Positions 42,312 through 51,818 are shown, numbered from the stretch's first letter. The stretch is DNA of 64,000 nucleotides from JABCPE02 sp963520375 (GCA_963520375.1 CAUQQF010000010.1:1-64000); one strand, 5' to 3'. Notes: a model not told the origin generated them from the letters alone. Made by a program: numbers and translations.

Positions 42312-42329
42312 CTACTAATCTAATAAAAT

Positions 42330-44999
42330 TTATTTCAGTTTTTTCTTAATCGCTACTTCTTCGTAGATTTCAAGAAGGTCACCTACTTCTATATCATTAT
42401 AGCCTTTTAGGTTAAGACCACATTCATAGCCTTTGGTTACTTCTTTCACATCGTCCTTGTAGCGTTTAAGGCTTTCCAGCTCGCCATCGTATTTCACGAT
42501 TCCATCTCTCAATAGACGAACTTTAGAGTTTCTTGTCACCTTACCAGAAAGCACCATACATCCTGCGATACTTCCCACTTTAGAGATTTTGAACACCTCA
42601 CGGATTTCCACATTACCCACCACTTGTTCTCTAATCTCTGGCGAAAGCATTCCTTCCATAGCTTCTTTCACATCATCTATAGCATCATAGATTACGGAAT
42701 AAGTTCTGATTTCTATCTCTTCTTTTTCTGCAAGGTCTTTTGCATTTGCTCCTGCTCTTACATTAAATCCGATAACGATAGCATCTGAAGCTGTCGCAAG
42801 CAAGATGTCGCTCTCTGTAATCTGTCCTACACCTTTGTGAAGGATATTGATTTGGATTTCCTCTGTTGATAATCTCTGAAGCATGTCTGTAAGGGCTTCC
42901 ACAGAACCATCCACATCCCCTTTTAGGATAATGTTCAGCTCTTTGAAATCTCCAAGGGCTATTCTTCGTCCAATTTCGTCCAGAGTCAAATGTTTCTTCG
43001 TTCTTATTGTTTGCTCTCTTTGGAGCTGTTCTCTCTTATTTGCGATGGATTTTGCTTCTCTTTCATCTTCATAAACCTTGAATTTATCCCCTGCCGTAGG
43101 CGCTCCATCTAAACCTAAGATTGTCACTGGTGTAGAAGGCCCTACTTTCTGAAGGTTGTGCCCTCTTTCATCCAGCATGGCTTTTACTTTACCATGGTTT
43201 TTCCCAGCAAGCACATAATCTCCTACTTTGAGTGTTCCTGCCTGAACCAAAAGTGTAGAAACATAACCTCTTCCTTTATCCAAAGATGCCTCTATCACTA
43301 CTCCTGATGCAGGTTTATTAGGATTAGCTTTTAAATCTAATAAATCTGCTTGAAGGAGAACTTTATCTAAAAGTAAATCTACATTATTACCAAATTTAGC
43401 TGAAATCTCCTGCGACTGAACATTTCCTCCCCATTCTTCCACCAAGATATTCAATCCTGAAAGCTGCTCACGGATTTTATCTGGATTGGCATTAGGTTTA
43501 TCCACTTTGTTTAATGCAATAATCATAGGCACACCTGCCGCCTGTGCGTGGGAAATAGCCTCTTTGGTCTGTGGCATCACCTCATCATCGGCTGCGATAA
43601 CGATGATTGCTACATCCGTTACCTGCGCTCCTCTGGCTCTCATCGCTGTAAACGCCTCGTGCCCAGGAGTATCTAAGAAAGTAATGTGTCTACCATTCTC
43701 CAGCTGAACGCTGTATGCACCGATGTGTTGAGTAATTCCTCCCGACTCACCAGCGATAACATTCGTTTTTCTGATATAGTCCAGTAATGATGTCTTACCG
43801 TGGTCCACATGCCCCATCACAGTAACGATAGGTGCTCTTGGCAATAAATCTTCTTCGCTGTCTTCAGTTTCCTCTTCTGAGTTATCTTCCAAATCAGCAT
43901 CGGAGAATTCTATTTTATACCCAAATTCATCTGCTACCAATGTCAGGATATCGGCTTCCAATCTTTGATTCATGGTCACCATTACCCCAAGCGAGAAACA
44001 TGCTGAAATAACCTCCGTAGGACTCACATCCATAAGAGCCGCAAGTTCGTTCACAGTGATGAACTCGGTAACTTTCAGAGTTTTATCTTGTGCTTCTAGC
44101 TCCTGCTGAAGTTCATCTTGCTCTCTACGGAAATTTCTTTTTTCTTTTCTGTATTTAGCTCCTTTGGACTTACCGCCTTTGTTGGTAAGTTTTTCCAAAG
44201 TTTCTTTGATTTGATTTTTTACTTGCTCATCTGTAAGCTCCACAGGCATTACTCGCTCTCTCTTTCCTCCTTTTTTGCCTCCTTTATCGCGGTTTCCTCC
44301 TTGCTGCTTATCTTTAGCAAATTTTTTATCCGTTCCTGCTTTGTTATTAGCTGGTTTAGCATCCTCTCCAGCAAGTTTTTGGATTCTTTTTCTTTGTTTC
44401 TTCTTGTCAGTAGGTTTTGGTTTTGTTTCAAACTGAGACAAATCTATTTTTTCGGTCTGAAGGATTTTTGGCCCATCCAGTTTTTGATATTTGGTTTCTA
44501 TCTTCTCTGGTTCGGAAGACTCTTCAGTATCCACAATAGGTTTTGCCTCTGCCTTAGGCTCTGCTTTTGGTTTTGGTTCAGCCTTAGGCTCAGTTTTTTT
44601 CTCTTTTGTAGTTTCTGGTTTAGGAGCTACCACTTCCTCTTTCACAGCTTCTTTTGGTGAAGCTGCTTCCACTTCTTTTTCCTTTTTAGGCTTCGCCTCC
44701 AGATCTATTTTGCCTATAATCTTTGTTTTAGGAGCTTGAGCCTTAATCACTTCTGGAGCTTTTGGTTGTTCTGTTTCTAATTTCACCTCTGGAACTTTAG
44801 AAATCACCACCTCCTGTGAAGCCTCTTTCTGCTTCTTATCAGCTGCAAATTCCTGCTCTAATGCGGAGAAAGCCTCTGCTTCCAACAACACATTGGGATT
44901 GCTATCAATCTCAAACCCTTTACTCTGCAAAAACTCTACTGCCCTTGGAATGGAAATATTTAGTTCCTTTGCTGCTTTATTTAATCTGATTTTTGGCAT
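42330..44999 (-). CDS. infB: Translation initiation factor IF-2
   Basis: A GTPase that brings initiator tRNA to the 30S subunit. The 889-residue protein has an IF2_N segment (1-50, RLNKAAKELNISI), a long charged Pro/Lys/Glu linker (about 55-290), the GTPase domain with G1 GHVDHGKTS, G3 DTPGH and G4 NKVD, and the C-terminal domains binding fMet-tRNA. The basic linker is of usual size for this phylum. It is the distal gene of rimP-nusA-infB and ends at a strong terminator. Confidence 0.97.
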   Translation of the reverse strand: MPKIRLNKAAKELNISIPRAVEFLQSKGFEIDSNPNVLLEAEAFSALEQEFAADKKQKEASQEVVISKVPEVKLETEQPKAPEVIKAQAPKTKIIGKIDLEAKPKKEKEVEAASPKEAVKEEVVAPKPETTKEKKTEPKAEPKPKAEPKAEAKPIVDTEESSEPEKIETKYQKLDGPKILQTEKIDLSQFETKPKPTDKKKQRKRIQKLAGEDAKPANNKAGTDKKFAKDKQQGGNRDKGGKKGGKRERVMPVELTDEQVKNQIKETLEKLTNKGGKSKGAKYRKEKRNFRREQDELQQELEAQDKTLKVTEFITVNELAALMDVSPTEVISACFSLGVMVTMNQRLEADILTLVADEFGYKIEFSDADLEDNSEEETEDSEEDLLPRAPIVTVMGHVDHGKTSLLDYIRKTNVIAGESGGITQHIGAYSVQLENGRHITFLDTPGHEAFTAMRARGAQVTDVAIIVIAADDEVMPQTKEAISHAQAAGVPMIIALNKVDKPNANPDKIREQLSGLNILVEEWGGNVQSQEISAKFGNNVDLLLDKVLLQADLLDLKANPNKPASGVVIEASLDKGRGYVSTLLVQAGTLKVGDYVLAGKNHGKVKAMLDERGHNLQKVGPSTPVTILGLDGAPTAGDKFKVYEDEREAKSIANKREQLQREQTIRTKKHLTLDEIGRRIALGDFKELNIILKGDVDGSVEALTDMLQRLSTEEIQINILHKGVGQITESDILLATASDAIVIGFNVRAGANAKDLAEKEEIEIRTYSVIYDAIDDVKEAMEGMLSPEIREQVVGNVEIREVFKISKVGSIAGCMVLSGKVTRNSKVRLLRDGIVKYDGELESLKRYKDDVKEVTKGYECGLNLKGYNDIEVGDLLEIYEEVAIKKKLK

Positions 45000-45078
45000 A
45001 TTTTTACTTTTTGTTCAGCAAAAAGCTGAATACTTTTGTTTTTTTTGTTTATTCTATTATATTTTAGACAAAGGAGAT

Positions 45079-46311
45079 TTATTCTAATTCTTCTCTCAAA
45101 ATTCTCTTAACCTCTTCTATTGTCTCTTCTTCTAAATCTACTAAGTTGAGCAACACATCTGTATCCTTGTCTAAGATGCTTCTCGCTGTATCCAGCCCTA
45201 CTTTTGTAAATTCATCTATAATCCACTGCTCGATTTCATCATCAAACTCTTTCAGCTCTACATCATCATCCTCTTGTTTTTCTCTGTATACATCTATTTC
45301 ATAATCTGTAAGCCAAGAAGCCAATTTGATGTTTTGCCCTTGTTTTCCGATAATTTTTGAAATTTCTTCTACTGGAGCATATACTAGTGCATAGTGGTCT
45401 TCTTCATTGATTTCCACCTTGTTGATTTCCACACCTCCTAGTGCTCTTTTTACCAAAACTTCTGGATTTTTAGACCACTGAATCACATCGATGTTTTCAT
45501 TTCTAAGCTCTCTCACCACACCATGAATTCTAGAACCTTTCACACCCACACAAGCGCCCACAGGGTCTATTCTTTCATCCAAAGCATCTACAGCGATTTT
45601 AGCTTTTTCACCTGGGATTCTTACCGCTTTTTTCAAGATAATGGTTCCATCCAATATTTCTGGAATTTCTAATTCTAAAAGTTTTTCTAAGAACTTAGGC
45701 GCCGTTCTTGAAACGATAATCTGAGGTTTAGAACCTTTGAAATCAACTTTTTCAATCACCGCTCTGATGCTTTCTCCTTTCTTGAAGAAATCCGTAGGAA
45801 TTTGGTTTTCTTTTGGTAAAATGTATTCATTCCCTTCATCATCCAAGATGATTACCTGCTTACCACGGATGTGGTGCACTTCTCCTACAACCACTTCACC
45901 TATTCTATCCTTGAACATCTCATACATTGCAGCATTATTATGCTCTTGTAATTTTGTTGCCAAAATTTGTTTCAATGTCAAGATATTTCTTCGCCCTAAT
46001 TGCGCCAATGGGATTTCTTGGGTAAATTCCTCTCCCACCTCGAATGTAGGGTCTATTTTTTTCGCTTCAGAGATTTCTATTTCCAAATCGTCATCTTCTG
46101 ACATCTGGTCTTCAACGATTTTTTTATTCAAAAATATCTGAAAATCTCCCTTATCAGGGTTTACAATTACATCAAAATGGTCATCAGAATCGTATCTTTT
46201 TTTCAGCAAGGTTTTTAGCGAGTCTTCTATAATCGCCATCAAATCTATCTTACTGATCCCTTTTTCATCTTTAAAATCACCAAAAGATTCGATTAATGCT
46301 AAATTATCCAT
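45079..46311 (-). CDS. nusA: Transcription termination/antitermination factor NusA
   Basis: Binds RNA polymerase and modulates pausing, termination and antitermination. The 410-residue protein has the N-terminal polymerase-binding domain (about 1-125), an S1 domain (about 130-200), two KH domains with the paired VGVKGSRI and IIGKQGQNIKLA loops, and an acidic C-terminal tail. The C-terminal repeats of enterobacterial NusA are absent, as usual outside Proteobacteria. It lies between rimP and infB. Confidence 0.96.
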   Translation of the reverse strand: MDNLALIESFGDFKDEKGISKIDLMAIIEDSLKTLLKKRYDSDDHFDVIVNPDKGDFQIFLNKKIVEDQMSEDDDLEIEISEAKKIDPTFEVGEEFTQEIPLAQLGRRNILTLKQILATKLQEHNNAAMYEMFKDRIGEVVVGEVHHIRGKQVIILDDEGNEYILPKENQIPTDFFKKGESIRAVIEKVDFKGSKPQIIVSRTAPKFLEKLLELEIPEILDGTIILKKAVRIPGEKAKIAVDALDERIDPVGACVGVKGSRIHGVVRELRNENIDVIQWSKNPEVLVKRALGGVEINKVEINEEDHYALVYAPVEEISKIIGKQGQNIKLASWLTDYEIDVYREKQEDDDVELKEFDDEIEQWIIDEFTKVGLDTARSILDKDTDVLLNLVDLEEETIEEVKRILREELE

Positions 46312-46335
46312 ATTTTTTTACTTTGACTAAAATTT

Positions 46336-46803
46336 TTAAAACTTAATTACTATCATTGCTCTCTTTATGCTTTGGTAAGGGATTTCCCTTTGTTCCTCCA
46401 CATCTTCTTTTCCTTTTCCTACGAGTTTTGGTCTTCTATACCTCAGCACCAAAACTATTTTTTCTTCATCAGCTTCCAGCAGTTCTCCCTTAATCACTTC
46501 TCCTTCCTCTGTGGTAACTTCAAGCTCCCTTCCTACATTCTTCTTGTATTGTCTTGGTAATTTGAGAGGCTCGCTAAGTCCTGCACTCATCACTTGAAGA
46601 GAAAAATCCACTTCTTCCCTATCCAGATTAAACTCTATCGCTCTGCTGGCATCTAAACAATCCTGAATAGAAAGCGACTCATCTCCATCCAAAATAACCA
46701 CCACATCATTTCCTGCAGATATTTTTAAATCAACCAAATAAATATCTTTTCTTTCTTCTAAAAAGGCCTGTATCAGCTCTTCTACCCTTGTCTTAAAATC
46801 CAT
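46336..46803 (-). CDS. rimP: Ribosome maturation factor RimP
   Basis: Needed for 30S subunit maturation. The 155-residue protein has the two RimP domains: the N-terminal alpha-beta half with the VDLKISAGNDVVVILDGDESLSI-type region and SAGLSEPL, and the C-terminal Sm-like half (about 85-155) with GELLEADEEKIVL. It is the first gene of rimP-nusA-infB, the order found in most bacteria. Its leader contains a hairpin and a short ORF (see 46808-46861). Confidence 0.93.
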   Translation of the reverse strand: MDFKTRVEELIQAFLEERKDIYLVDLKISAGNDVVVILDGDESLSIQDCLDASRAIEFNLDREEVDFSLQVMSAGLSEPLKLPRQYKKNVGRELEVTTEEGEVIKGELLEADEEKIVLVLRYRRPKLVGKGKEDVEEQREIPYQSIKRAMIVIKF

Positions 46804-46807
46804 ATTT

Positions 46808-46861
46808 CTACTTAATTTCAGGATATATAAAAAAGGCCTTCCTTTGAAGCCTTTTCATCAT
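46808..46861 (-). CDS. Possible 17-residue leader peptide before rimP
   Basis: An ORF from ATG at 46861 (a second ATG is adjacent at 46858) to TAG at 46808, four bases before the rimP start. It begins MMKRLQRKAFF and spans the terminator-like hairpin, so a translating ribosome would melt that hairpin. It lies downstream of a consensus -7 box. Whether it is translated is unknown; the overlap of ORF and hairpin is directly visible. Confidence 0.35.
   Translation of the reverse strand: MMKRLQRKAFFIYPEIK
46827..46855 (-). terminator. Terminator-like hairpin in the rimP leader
   Basis: AAAAGGC with TTC on one side and GAA with GCCTTTT on the other pair around a 4-nt loop, with one bulged C. On the minus strand the stem runs into TTTTTTATATAT. 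No minus-strand gene precedes it, so it is best read as an attenuator of the rimP-nusA-infB operon. Confidence 0.55.
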
Positions 46862-46881
46862 TATTCCCGTAAATCCGTCTG

Positions 46882-46889
46882 CAAATTTA
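46882..46889 (-). promoter_or_regulatory. -7 box for rimP-nusA-infB
   Basis: TAAATTTG on the minus strand, an exact TAnnTTTG match, 78 bases upstream of rimP, leaving a leader of roughly 70-75 bases. Confidence 0.5.
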
Positions 46890-46949
46890 AGAAAATTATT
46901 CATTTATAGCAAATTATCACTGAAAAGATTTTATTTCACTAAAAAATAT

Positions 46950-46957
46950 TACCTTTG
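46950..46957 (+). promoter_or_regulatory. -7 box for ugd and the polysaccharide cluster
   Basis: TACCTTTG, an exact TAnnTTTG match, 25 bases before the ugd ATG. No other good box was found until rfbA, so it may drive the whole 11-kb cluster. Confidence 0.5.
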
Positions 46958-46982
46958 TAGATTGAAAAGATTTTTATACTAA

Positions 46983-48293
46983 ATGAATATTGCAATTGTA
47001 GGAACAGGATATGTAGGGCTGGTTACAGGAACCACTCTGGCTGAATTAGGAAACACGGTTTATTGTGTTGATATAGATGAAACAAAAGTAGAAAACATGA
47101 AAAAGGGAATCGTTCCCATCTACGAACCTGGCTTGGAAGAAATATTTTTAAGAAATATACAGGCGAACAGGCTGTTTTTTACTACTCAACTAAAAGAAGC
47201 ATTAGACCAATGTGATGTGATTTATCTCGCTTTGCCGACGCCTCCTGGTGAGGATGGCAGTGCAGACCTTTCTTATGTTTTGAAAGTTTCTGAAAACATC
47301 GGTCAGCTGATGACTTCTTACAAAGTAATTGTCAATAAATCAACCGTTCCTGTGGGCACTGCAGACAGAGTGAGAGAGACCATTTCTGCGAAAACAGAAA
47401 TTCCTTTTGATGTGGTTTCTAATCCAGAATTTCTCCGCGAAGGCTTTGCTGTGGAAGATTCTATGAATCCTGCCAGAATCGTAGTAGGTTCTAGTTCGGA
47501 CAAGGCTAAAAATATCATTGCCCAAATCTACCAGCCATTCACTAACACGGGAGTTCCTATCATTTTCATGGATGAAAAATCTTCGGAACTGACTAAATAT
47601 GCAGCCAATTCGTTCCTTGCTGTGAAAATCACCTTTATGAACGAAATCGCAAATTATTGTGAAAAAGTAGGCGCTGATGTGGATAAAGTAAGGCTCGGTA
47701 TGGGAAGTGATGACAGAATCGGACATCGTTTCCTTTTCCCAGGAATAGGCTACGGAGGAAGCTGTTTCCCGAAAGATGTGAAAGCCCTCATCAAATCAGG
47801 AAAAGAAGAAAATTTCGATTTCCAAATCCTTAACGCTACTGAAAATGTAAATAAAGCTCAAAAAGTAATCCTCGTTTCTGAAATTGAAAAATATTTCGGC
47901 GGAAACATCAAAGATAAGAAAATCGCGATGTGGGGACTTGCATTTAAAGCCAATACCGACGATATCAGAGAAGCTTCATCTTTGGATAATATTTCTCTTT
48001 TATTAGAAAAAGGAGCAAAAATAACGGCTTATGATGCCATCGCAGAGGAAAATGTGAAGAAAATCTTTGGCGACAAAATAGAATATACCAAAGATATGTA
48101 TTCTTGTCTAGAAGATGCTGACTGTCTACTAATTGCAACGGAATGGAGCGAGTTCAAAAATCCTAACTTCCAGCTTATGGCAGAAAAGATGAAGAACAAA
48201 GCCATTTTTGATGGTAGAAACATGTTCTCTATTGACCAAATAGAAAACACAGGATTTTATTATAAATCTATCGGTAGAAAAACTATAAAATAA
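46983..48293 (+). CDS. ugd: UDP-glucose 6-dehydrogenase
   Basis: Oxidises UDP-glucose to UDP-glucuronate with two NAD. The 436-residue protein has the NAD-binding G7-x-G9-x-x-G12 (VGTGYVG), the LPTPPGEDG loop near 84-92, NPEFLREG (148-154), and the catalytic Cys261 in GYGGSCFPKD. A close UDP-N-acetyl-mannosamine dehydrogenase is possible, but the YxGLVTG start and the FLREG block fit Ugd. It is first in the polysaccharide cluster. Confidence 0.92.
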   Translation: MNIAIVGTGYVGLVTGTTLAELGNTVYCVDIDETKVENMKKGIVPIYEPGLEEIFLRNIQANRLFFTTQLKEALDQCDVIYLALPTPPGEDGSADLSYVLKVSENIGQLMTSYKVIVNKSTVPVGTADRVRETISAKTEIPFDVVSNPEFLREGFAVEDSMNPARIVVGSSSDKAKNIIAQIYQPFTNTGVPIIFMDEKSSELTKYAANSFLAVKITFMNEIANYCEKVGADVDKVRLGMGSDDRIGHRFLFPGIGYGGSCFPKDVKALIKSGKEENFDFQILNATENVNKAQKVILVSEIEKYFGGNIKDKKIAMWGLAFKANTDDIREASSLDNISLLLEKGAKITAYDAIAEENVKKIFGDKIEYTKDMYSCLEDADCLLIATEWSEFKNPNFQLMAEKMKNKAIFDGRNMFSIDQIENTGFYYKSIGRKTIK

Positions 48294-48306
48294 AAACACT
48301 AAAAAT

Positions 48307-49113
48307 ATGGGACTTTTTGATTTTTTCAAGAAAAAAGAGACAAAGGAAACACCAAAACCTGAAAAAGAGAATAACAGCATAGCGCTTTCTATGCCAATGT
48401 TCAAAGGAGGAAGTTATTCGCTGGATAAAGTTTTAGAAGATTTAAAATCCCACTGGGGACTAGAAGTTTCTGAAATCTCTGGCGATGATGAGGTAGCAAC
48501 ACTCACTATCAATGGAATGATGGCTGCCATTGCAAAAATGCCAGCACCTATTCCAAGTGAAGATTTGGAATCAATATTTGGTTATTCCTATCTATGGAAC
48601 AATGTAGAAAAAGAAGTTCCAGAGCACAACAGCCATGCTATTGTCTCTATTTTAGATAAAACAAAAAGTCAGGTTGAGAAATTCTCTTTAATGACGATGA
48701 TTAACGCCTCTATCCTCAGAACTTCTCCTGATGCGATAGGTGTTTATCAAGGAAGCCAGACTCTGCTTCTTCCGAAAGGTTTGTATATTGACTTTGCAGA
48801 CTTTTTATTAGAAGGAAATCTGCCTGTTATTCTGTGGATTTACATCGGGCTTATCGGCTCAGAAGAAGGAAAAAACAGCCTTTATACTTTTGGAATGAAA
48901 GAATTTGGAAAAGAGGAAATAGAAATCATCGACAGCCAAATGTCACGAAGTGATTTGCATGACTTTATCCTTCCTGTGCTCAACTATATTTTAGCTTATG
49001 ATGTTACTCTAAAAAATGGAGAAACTATCGGTTTTTCTGAAGAACAAAAAATAAAAATCACGGAATCCAAAGCAGTTTATTTGGATGGAAATTCTTTAAA
49101 ATTAGAACTATAA
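48307..49113 (+). CDS. DUF4261 family protein embedded in the sugar operon
   Basis: A 268-residue soluble protein with an N-terminal MGLFDFFKKKE-type stretch and then the DUF4261 pattern: a helical N-terminal part, ATLTINGMMAAIAKMPAPIP, HAIVSIL, the LLLPKGLYIDFADFLLEG segment and a final GFSEEQKIKI region. Function is unknown; the family is usually found as orphans or in accessory clusters. It lies 13 bp after ugd and 4 bp before rfbB, so it is co-transcribed with nucleotide-sugar genes although it shows no sugar-enzyme motif. Confidence 0.78.
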   Translation: MGLFDFFKKKETKETPKPEKENNSIALSMPMFKGGSYSLDKVLEDLKSHWGLEVSEISGDDEVATLTINGMMAAIAKMPAPIPSEDLESIFGYSYLWNNVEKEVPEHNSHAIVSILDKTKSQVEKFSLMTMINASILRTSPDAIGVYQGSQTLLLPKGLYIDFADFLLEGNLPVILWIYIGLIGSEEGKNSLYTFGMKEFGKEEIEIIDSQMSRSDLHDFILPVLNYILAYDVTLKNGETIGFSEEQKIKITESKAVYLDGNSLKLEL

Positions 49114-49117
49114 AATT

Positions 49118-50197
49118 ATGAAATCTATCATTATCACTGGCGGAGCAGGATTTATCGGTTCTCATGTTGTTCGTGAGTTTGTGAAAAATCTCCCGCAAAC
49201 GAAAATCATCAACCTTGATGCCCTTACATACGCAGGAAACCTTGAAAACCTGAAAGATATAGAAAACGAACCGAACTATATCTTTGAAAAAGCAGACATT
49301 ACAAAACCTGAAGAACTAAAAAAAGTTTTTGAAAAACATAATCCTGATGCGGTGATACATCTCGCTGCGGAAAGCCATGTGGATAGAAGTATCACAGACC
49401 CAAATGCTTTCATCAATACTAATGTAATTGGGACTGCTAATCTTCTTAATCTTTGTAAAGAATTTTGGACACTAAATCCAGAGCACACACATGGAAGATT
49501 TCCTAACGAACCGAGAAAAAATCTTTTCTACCATGTTTCTACGGATGAAGTCTATGGTGCTTTAGGAGAAACAGGATTTTTCACTGAAGAAACGCCTTAC
49601 GACCCAAAATCGCCATATTCTGCGAGTAAAGCTGCCAGCGACCATTTGGTAAGAGCTTACGGAAACACTTATGGACTTCCTTACATTGTTTCCAATTGTT
49701 CCAACAACTATGGTCCAAATCATTTCCCAGAGAAACTGATTCCACTCTGTATTTTTAATATTCTTAACGAAAAACCGCTGCCAATATATGGTGATGGTAA
49801 ATATACCCGCGACTGGCTGTTCGTGATAGACCACGCCCGTGCTATTTTCCAAATTTTCCACGAGGCGAAAACAGGAGAAACTTACAATATTGGTGGATTT
49901 AATGAATGGCAGAACATTGATTTAATCAAGGAATTAATTAAACAAATGGATGCAAAACTTGGAAATCCTGCTGGCTATTCAGAGAAACTAATCACTTTTG
50001 TGAAAGACCGCCCAGGACATGACAAACGCTATGCTATAGATGCTACAAAACTGAACAAAGATTTAGGATGGAAGCCTTCTGTGACTTTTGAAGAAGGTTT
50101 AGCTAAAACCATCGATTGGTTCCTAAGCAATAAAGATTGGCTAGAACATGTAACCAGTGGAGAATACCAAAAATACTACGAAAAACAGTATAGCTAA
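49118..50197 (+). CDS. rfbB: dTDP-glucose 4,6-dehydratase
   Basis: Converts dTDP-glucose to dTDP-4-keto-6-deoxyglucose. The 359-residue extended SDR enzyme has TGGAGFIGSH (7-16), HLAAESHVDRSI (81-92), the STDEVYG block (141-147) with Asp143/Glu144, and catalytic Tyr167-x3-Lys171 in PYSASKAASDH. It supplies the substrate for the RffA-like transaminase at 54858. The stop shares a base with the following glycosyltransferase start. Confidence 0.95.
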   Translation: MKSIIITGGAGFIGSHVVREFVKNLPQTKIINLDALTYAGNLENLKDIENEPNYIFEKADITKPEELKKVFEKHNPDAVIHLAAESHVDRSITDPNAFINTNVIGTANLLNLCKEFWTLNPEHTHGRFPNEPRKNLFYHVSTDEVYGALGETGFFTEETPYDPKSPYSASKAASDHLVRAYGNTYGLPYIVSNCSNNYGPNHFPEKLIPLCIFNILNEKPLPIYGDGKYTRDWLFVIDHARAIFQIFHEAKTGETYNIGGFNEWQNIDLIKELIKQMDAKLGNPAGYSEKLITFVKDRPGHDKRYAIDATKLNKDLGWKPSVTFEEGLAKTIDWFLSNKDWLEHVTSGEYQKYYEKQYS

Positions 50198-51108
50198 TGA
50201 TTTCTATTGTAAGTCCTGTTTACCGAGCTGAAAAAATCCTTCCAATTCTCGTTTCTGAAATTAATTTAGTAATGGAGAGAATCGGCGAGGACTACGAAAT
50301 CATATTGGTAGATGACCGCAGTCCCGACAATTCTTGGGAAGTGATGAAGGTGCTTTCCAGCCAAAATTCTAAGATAAAAAGCATTCGCCTGAGCAGAAAT
50401 TTTGGTCAGCATAGTGCTATTTTTGCTGGACTTACAAAAGCAAAAGGCGACTGGGTAGTAGTAATGGACTGTGATATGCAGGACCAGCCGAAAGAAATAG
50501 CCAAGCTCTACAAAAAAGCACTGGAAGGATACGATATTGTTTTAGGACAGAGAGAAAACCGAAAAGACAAATTTCTGAAAAAGTTATCATCTAAACTTTT
50601 TTACAAGGTTTTTAATTATCTATCGGGAGCGAATTTTGATAATAATGTAGCGAATTTTGGGATTTATCACCAAAAGACCATTAAGTCTATTTTAGATATG
50701 GGAGACTATGTTAAATTCTTTTCGTTATTTATTAACTGGATTGGGTTTAAAAGTGTTTCCATTCCAATAGAACATGGAGAACGCGAGGAAGGAAAATCTA
50801 CATATAGTGTGGGAAGGCTTTTTAAACAAGCTTTCAATGTTATTATATCTTTTTCGGATAAGCCGCTTAGGTTGTTTATAAACTTTGGGTTGAGTATTTC
50901 TATCTTATCTTTTGTTTTGGGAATATATTATCTGTATTTGTCTATTACGCACAAAATTACACAGCCTGGTTTTAGTTCACTGATATTGTCTATTTGGTTT
51001 TTATCAGGGATTATCATCAGCTGTATAGGTATTGTAGGAGTATATTTAGGAAAAACTTTTGACCAAGCAAAAGGCCGACCTACATTTATCATTGATGAAG
51101 AAGTGTAA
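50197..51108 (+). CDS. GtrB/DPM1-like family 2 glycosyltransferase
   Basis: A 303-residue membrane-bound transferase, probably moving a sugar to undecaprenyl phosphate. It has SIVSPVYRAE, VDDRSPDNSW, RNFGQHSAIFAGL, the metal site MDCDMQDQP, and two C-terminal transmembrane helices (about 225-250 and 262-287). Homologues work with polytopic GtrC-like transferases, for which the membrane proteins at 53635 and 55997 are candidates. Start overlaps rfbB by one base. The lipid acceptor is inferred from the architecture. Confidence 0.9.
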   Translation: MISIVSPVYRAEKILPILVSEINLVMERIGEDYEIILVDDRSPDNSWEVMKVLSSQNSKIKSIRLSRNFGQHSAIFAGLTKAKGDWVVVMDCDMQDQPKEIAKLYKKALEGYDIVLGQRENRKDKFLKKLSSKLFYKVFNYLSGANFDNNVANFGIYHQKTIKSILDMGDYVKFFSLFINWIGFKSVSIPIEHGEREEGKSTYSVGRLFKQAFNVIISFSDKPLRLFINFGLSISILSFVLGIYYLYLSITHKITQPGFSSLILSIWFLSGIIISCIGIVGVYLGKTFDQAKGRPTFIIDEEV

Positions 51109-51122
51109 TTAAATTCAAAAAT

Positions 51123-51818
51123 ATGAAAACAGCTATTTTACAATCAAATTATATTCCATGGAGAGGGTATTTTGACATGATTAAAAGCGTTGATTTTTTT
51201 GTTTTATATGATCATGTCCAATACACAAAAAATGATTGGAGAAATCGTAATATCATAAAAACAAATCAGGGTCAACAATGGCTTACAATACCTGTACAAA
51301 GTAACTCCCTCCTTCAATCAATTGACAATACTTTTATTAGTGAAAAACATAAAAATTGGTATATAAAACATCTTAGAACCTTACAAATGTCGTATGCTAA
51401 GTCCAAATACTTTAAAGAGGTTTTTCCTTGGATAGAACATTTATATAATAAAGCTGGGGAAATGGATAGGCTGACTGATATTAATGAGTATTTAATTCGA
51501 GAAATATCTAGTTTTCTGGAAATAAAGACAGAAATAAAAAGAGATTCTGATTTTGAATTGATTGAAGGTAAAAATGAAAAACTTCTCAATATCTGTAAAC
51601 AACTTGGAAGTGAAGTATATTTATCTGGACCTGCTGCTAAATCTTATATAGATGAGGGTTTATTCAAACTAAATGGAATAGATGTAGAATGGATGGATTA
51701 TAGTGGATATCCTGAATATGAACAAATTAATGGAGATTTTATGCCTAATGTCTCTATATTGGATCTAATACTTAATACTGGGACAGAAGCAAAAAATTAC
51801 ATAAGCAAAAATATTTAA
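51123..51818 (+). CDS. WbqC family protein
   Basis: A 231-residue protein of the WbqC family: MKTAILQSNYIPWRGYFDMI start, FFVLYDHVQYTKNDWRNRN, and later VYLSGPAAKSYIDE and a YPEYEQ-x-x-G-x-F motif. The family is frequent in O-antigen clusters with 4-amino sugars, but its reaction has not been settled as far as I know. A role in modifying the amino sugar made by the RffA-like enzyme is an inference. Cytoplasmic, no signal peptide. Family call is good. Confidence 0.88.
   Translation: MKTAILQSNYIPWRGYFDMIKSVDFFVLYDHVQYTKNDWRNRNIIKTNQGQQWLTIPVQSNSLLQSIDNTFISEKHKNWYIKHLRTLQMSYAKSKYFKEVFPWIEHLYNKAGEMDRLTDINEYLIREISSFLEIKTEIKRDSDFELIEGKNEKLLNICKQLGSEVYLSGPAAKSYIDEGLFKLNGIDVEWMDYSGYPEYEQINGDFMPNVSILDLILNTGTEAKNYISKNI

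Noticed and set aside
44118..44660. Phe/Ser-rich antisense frame across infB
   Set aside because: Shadow of the Lys/Glu/Pro linker of IF-2; no family features.
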